From NCBI GenBank assembly GCA_033002965.1, contig JAURVB010013550.1, forward strand, positions 1-64,000: 64,000 bases of DNA. Reading direction: 5' to 3'. Positions 59,641 to 64,000 of the stretch are shown here, one piece after another. The notes under the pieces were generated by a model. That model was not told the DNA's origin. It did no database searches and saw nothing but the letters and a program-made list of their open reading frames with translations. Source of the stretch: Piper betle. Its lineage: Eukaryota > Streptophyta > Magnoliopsida > Piperales > Piperaceae. Both the position numbers and the translations under genes were made by a program. The first letter of the stretch is position 1. Every line of letters starts with the position of its first letter.

Positions 59641-61473
59641 TGTATATGACCAGATCTGTTTTCACTTTCATCTGTAGTTCAATTATTTGTTTTGTCTGTG
59701 TTATAGATGGTAACAGCTTTCTCTTTCAAACATGTATATTTCTGCCAACTTTTCATGTACCTTATCTATCAATCTTGTTTTTTCTCACTTGGAAAGCTTT
59801 TATTTGCAAACAGTTCCCGCTGATTTGGTGAAAAACTCTTTTTTTCTTCCCTACTGTAATTCCTCAAATCACGAACACGAAAGAAATGATTTTTATCTTT
59901 TTCATCTTTATAAAAAGCTTTATAGCTAATGATGTTTTGTAGTGATGAAATTTATAAGTTAAGTAATTTTAAGGGAATTATTAAAAGTTATAATTAGTTA
60001 TCCATTGAGTGTAATAGAAATAATTAATTAAAATTAATTGAATTATTAATTTTATCACTAAGAAATATAGAGAAACTATCATCAAATAATGAAATTGACT
60101 ATTTATAATGATAAACTCTCATTTAAAAAACAATTGAATGAGAATATAAATTGTTATAATTTGGTTTAGTTATTTATTATATTTTAATAGGTTGAATTTC
60201 TTATTTTTTTCATTTTTTTATTTTCTTTATAGCAATAAGAGTAAATCTAAATTTGGGTTTGCAAGTTTGAATGCCTAAATTTTAATTCAAATTAAGATAA
60301 AAAAATTTGTATAATTTTTCATTCACACCGGATATAAAACCCAAATGAAATGACAAAATGCTTACGACAGTGTATTATGTGAAGGTGTCTTTTCTGAAAC
60401 AGTTGTTCATAAGCTATTAGCTACCACAAATCTTTGTCCCATTAAACACCAGAAGCCATCTTATTAACCACACAACTTAAACAGAGAAAAAAAACCCCTT
60501 TTGCAATACACGAAGGCCAATTTCATGGCATAATTGAAGCTTGCTTCATATGTACTCTCCCATTCTGGTTTCATAAAAAGTGTTTCTTATAGCAGCAGGC
60601 CCTGCGATGATGGCGGGGAATAAAGCAGGTTAACTAAGGGCAGTAGGCAGGACAGAATCACTGCTACATTCCTCAGAAATGGCAGGATTGCGTGCCTGGG
60701 TGACGAGGAATGATTGAATGCAAGCAAGATAGAAGGATAATTGGGTTCAACAGTAGCTCCACATGCACCCCTAGACGGAACCACCGACAAGAATAAACAA
60801 GCCAGTCCTGCACTGCACTTGAGGGTGCATGAGTGTGTATGTGCATGTGAGACTCAACCTTCTGAGTCCCATCTTCTCCGATTACCCCCTTCTCTTTAAC
60901 CCATCTTTTCCCCCACGTGGGACCATACATTCTCCACTTTATGAAACACCAAACGCTTCTAGGTACCACATCACTGTTATTATGCTTCTCGTGACACACC
61001 TAAATATGAACATTTTGACTCTACCGCAATTTTACACTTGAAGGGCATAGGCATAGTCAAGTTTTCGCGTTTGGAGATATCTGAGGTAGTGCAGGTTGTT
61101 TCGAACTTTTATCAGATTGAGATGAGAGAGTAGACATTTCACCAACCATGCATTAGCAGATTCAGAAAAGCAGTTAACAGTTTGCTTGTGTTAATTCGGA
61201 GTCGGCAAGTGTGGTCATTGTGACATGATTGCCGGTACCCCACAATTCGAAAGGAATTAAAAAAATTTTAGCGCTGTTCACGGCAGAATTTCTTCGTTTG
61301 CTTCCTTTTTCTTCTTTTGATTCACTTGATGTTTTCACCCCAATCCATACTTTTCTGTCTTTCCCACTTACCCTCCAAGCTATCTTTCACTGTGCTGCTG
61401 CTGCTTTAGTAGTAGTAGTACTCCTCCTCCTACAAGAGAGGAAGTTAGTAGCTCCAACCCCAAGAAGAAGAAG
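59641..61473. other. Intergenic region and 5' flank of the next gene
   Basis: AT-rich to about 60580, then mixed composition. No coding frame is convincing. A CT-rich leader (61300-61470, with CTCCTCCTCCTACAAG) precedes the start at 61474 and is likely the 5' untranslated region. Confidence 0.5.
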
Positions 61474-62445
61474 ATGATGGAGTTCTCCTCGTCTGTGTCA
61501 GGTGTTAGATACCAATTCATCAGTGCTCTGCTGCAGAATGCCGGCTTCTTGTACTCCAATCCCATATACTTGGCTTACTTCATATTCTTCTCGCCTTACC
61601 TTTTCAGAATCCTCTCCTACCTATCCCCTATCCTCCTCTCCATCTCCCTTGTCATATTCTGCATTGTCACGCTAGAAGAGCTCCCACCATTCGATGCATC
61701 ACCGGTGAAGTCTGAAGATGAAGATACAGACGCTCCCTTCTCTGACATCTTCGAGTATTGGCAGACTCCAGATCACCAGAATCAACCTCCAAACAGCTGC
61801 GAGCATTTGGAAGAGGAAGCTTCAACATTACCCATTTGGGTATCGAAAGAAATAGACCCCGCTTCATTAGAGAACCAGAACTCATCGAACAGCAATGCTT
61901 GCAAAGAGACAGCAACTGATCATGGAGGGGAAGAGACGACCGACCAAGAGATAGACAAGATCAAGACCCAGATTAGTGTGACAATTTGTGATGGTGAAGA
62001 GGAGAAATGCTGGTCCATGAGGCGAGAGAAGGAATGGAAGCGGACGTTGGCGTGCAAGCTATACGAGGAAAGAAGAAGCTGGGAAGGAGGGGAGGGCATG
62101 GACGTGCTATGGGAGATTCACGAGGCGGACTCTGCTAAAGCATCCATGAACATGGTCAAGAACAGCAAACCCAAGAGTGAGAACAAAACCAAGTCTTCTT
62201 CTAAGAGGTTCAACCTGCTGGCAAGGAAGCAGCACAAGGACGAGGAACGTGAAGAGAAGAATGATGGTGAGGTGGAGGAGGAAGAAGAAGAAAGTATGAA
62301 GGGGACGGTGTGTTGTCTGCAAGCTCTGAGGTTGTCGACTGGGAAGATGAATCTGGGCATTCGGAGCTCCAATCTGAGGAAGCTGTCCAAGGCGTTCAGG
62401 GGCATGCGCCACCTGATGAGAGGAGAGAAGCGAGAGTCTTGTTAG
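61474..62445 (+). CDS. Uncharacterised plant membrane protein, 323 residues
   Basis: Single exon. Two hydrophobic segments at about residues 30-46 (IYLAYFIFFSPYLFRI) and 50-67 (SPILLSISLVIFCIVTL) are followed by a long hydrophilic, acidic region. Near residues 185-215 a motif EKEWKRTLACKLYEER and EGGEGMDVLWEIHE resembles a motif I recall from a family of unstudied plant proteins. The C-terminus has an acidic run (residues 266-274), then a CCLQALRLSTGKMNLG segment and a basic end. It starts with two methionines; either could be used. Function unknown; probably anchored in a membrane with the charged region in the cytosol. Confidence 0.85.
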   Translation: MMEFSSSVSGVRYQFISALLQNAGFLYSNPIYLAYFIFFSPYLFRILSYLSPILLSISLVIFCIVTLEELPPFDASPVKSEDEDTDAPFSDIFEYWQTPDHQNQPPNSCEHLEEEASTLPIWVSKEIDPASLENQNSSNSNACKETATDHGGEETTDQEIDKIKTQISVTICDGEEEKCWSMRREKEWKRTLACKLYEERRSWEGGEGMDVLWEIHEADSAKASMNMVKNSKPKSENKTKSSSKRFNLLARKQHKDEEREEKNDGEVEEEEEESMKGTVCCLQALRLSTGKMNLGIRSSNLRKLSKAFRGMRHLMRGEKRESC

Positions 62446-63455
62446 TGGATTTGGTGTTCCAATTTTGTACAAAGCCAGCAAAAGCGATCCAATTGTTATC
62501 TACCTTTTCACACATTCATAGTCCAGATATTCAACCAGCTAGTTGTTACTCTTCCCATGCATTGCAAAATACAGGACTTAAAAGTTTAAGCTCCATTTTG
62601 ACATGACAGAAATCTTCATTTTAGGTCTTTCTAAACATTCAAACATTTTATTGTAACATGAAAAAAATATAAAATTTGGGCAAATTATAGGTGGCTGGTA
62701 TTATATATTTAATTTATTTTATATATAAGAAAAAATAGCCTTAAATACATGAGATATACTTATGAAAAGAAAAAGAATTATTTTGTGAGAAATAGAAGCC
62801 AGTTAAAGAAGCAAAGATTAAGCCCAAGCTTAAATTAAAGTCTCTTTTTTTAGGAGCCTTAGTATCAATTATTCGGTCACGGAGAAACAAGTAATATATT
62901 TTTAATATTGAATTAGAATCAATAAGAATAATAATTAAGTAAGTATTCGGTTGAAGTCTCTTTACTGTCGTAAATATTTATTAATTTTTTTAAAAATAGT
63001 AAAAACATAAGACATGTCATAAGACATATAATTTGTTATTTAATATAATACCTTAGATGCTTTATGGCTTATTTAAAATATATATTTATTTTTTTAATGT
63101 ATATAAAAATAACAATATCGTCTAACATGATTCTAATCGGACGGTGGATATTAAAAGTAGCTTATTCGAGATATACTAACTAGACTCTTAGAGCTAAAAG
63201 TAAGTATGAACGCCCACTAAATTCTCCAACCACCTACTAATAGTCTAATCTCACTAATCATGACGGGTCACCCTCAATCTACGACTAAATAAAAAATAAA
63301 AAATAAAAAACAAAAAATAAAAGCGTCGGTGGAATATATTATAGCTTATTTATTTATAAGCCCCCCAAAATCATGCCACCGACTCTCACTTCCCCGTCTC
63401 CACCGCACCCCGGCGTACAATCCTGACCCCGATCCCGATACCCACCGCCGGGGCC
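62446..63455. other. Intergenic region between the membrane protein and GAUT8-like genes
   Basis: The first 150 bases are the likely 3' untranslated region. An AT-rich spacer follows to about 63350, then a sharp rise in GC that marks the 5' region of the next gene. No other gene seen. Confidence 0.6.
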
Positions 63456-64000
63456 ATGTCCACCCGGCCGCGCCGCCGGGCCGCCGGCCATATCTTCCTC
63501 CTCCTCCTCCCCCTCGCCGCTCTCTCCCTCTTCCTCTTCCTCTTCCTCTCCTCCTCCGCCACTACCACCGCTTCCCATCCCCCGGTAATCCCTCCATTTC
63601 CCCCAATTTCCCGACCCCCTCATTTTATTTGCTGGTTGTTGTTGTTTCGATCGCTGACATTCCGATTCCGATTTCGCGAGCGCAGGTTGGTTTTTCCGGC
63701 GGGGCGCGGCGGTCGGTGCTGGCGGTGACGGCGGATCCGGTCAAGGCGAGGTTCGACGCGGTGTACAAGCAGGCCAACGACCACAGGCTCCTCGCTGGCG
63801 CCTACGCCTCCTACGCCCGCAAGCTCAAGCTCGAGAACTCCAAGCAGGTCCGCATCTTCGCCAACCTCGCCCGTAACTACTCGGATCTCATGTCCAGCCT
63901 GCCCTTCCGCTCCCTCGACGGCGCCGCACTCGACGAGTCCCTCCTCCGCCGCTTCGAGAAGGAGGTCAAGGAGCGGATCAAGGCCACCCGCCAGGTGATC
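63456..64000 (+). CDS. GAUT8: GAUT8/QUA1-like galacturonosyltransferase, 5' part
   Basis: Exon 1 is 63456-63584 and exon 2 begins at 63686 after a 101-bp intron (phase 0); the gene runs off the right edge. Residues 13-34 form a signal anchor (IFLLLLPLAALSLFLFLFLS), as in Golgi type II enzymes. The stem reads ADPVKARFDAVYKQANDHR, AYASYARKLKLENSKQVRIF and FEKEVKERIKATRQVI, close to Arabidopsis GAUT8 (QUASIMODO1), needed for normal homogalacturonan pectin and cell adhesion. The catalytic GT8 domain lies beyond the window. The 5' region is very GC-rich, a trait common in monocot genes. Confidence 0.92.

Overview
The window is nuclear DNA of a flowering plant. The basis is GT-AG spliced genes, plant-only families (GASA/snakin, ROP-interactive CRIB, callose-binding X8, galacturonosyltransferase), two MIR535 hairpins and abundant LTR and terminal-repeat elements. 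Strongly GC-rich first exons (GAUT8-like, callose-binding gene) in AT-rich surroundings suggest a monocot; this is an inference, not proof. Most genes are split by introns, so models here were built by joining exons by eye at matching splice phases.

Layout. Positions 1-10049 and 10050 onward begin with the same roughly 3 kb block, so a unit of about 10.05 kb is tandemly duplicated. Each unit carries a MIR535 hairpin (minus strand) and a GASA/snakin gene (minus strand). The first GASA (3319-3915) is intact. The second (13254-16671) is a pseudogene: a 2.8-kb solo LTR splits its last exon, and it has also lost a splice donor, the stop codon and a conserved cysteine. A further 5.3-kb insertion (a solo LTR holding a hAT-like element and two hairpin elements) lies in its upstream region. 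The second half of the unit (about 5458-8851) has no copy there but reappears at 33930-37395.

23400-28045 is a nest of mobile DNA: elements bounded by TA microsatellites whose ends fold into two consecutive hairpins and whose cores are extremely GC-rich, with a truncated LTR. 28046-33930 holds two decayed genes, a RIC4-like CRIB gene and a plastid-type Orn/Lys/Arg decarboxylase with several one-base frameshifts. 37805-38528 encodes a small membrane protein whose 5' end is also copied at about 23670-23960. 40916-42332 is a callose-binding X8 protein. 45112-47983 is another solo LTR.

The right part is calmer: a cysteine-rich secreted protein (49679-50112), a six-exon AP2-type regulator like Arabidopsis At4g13040 (51189-54582), an uncharacterised membrane protein (61474-62445) and the start of a GAUT8/QUA1-like galacturonosyltransferase running off the right edge.

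These are independent eukaryotic genes, not an operon. The most unusual content is the TA-tract twin-hairpin element family, with at least three well-formed copies and two or three fragments or old copies, and a short module shared between it, the hAT-like element and the LTR family.
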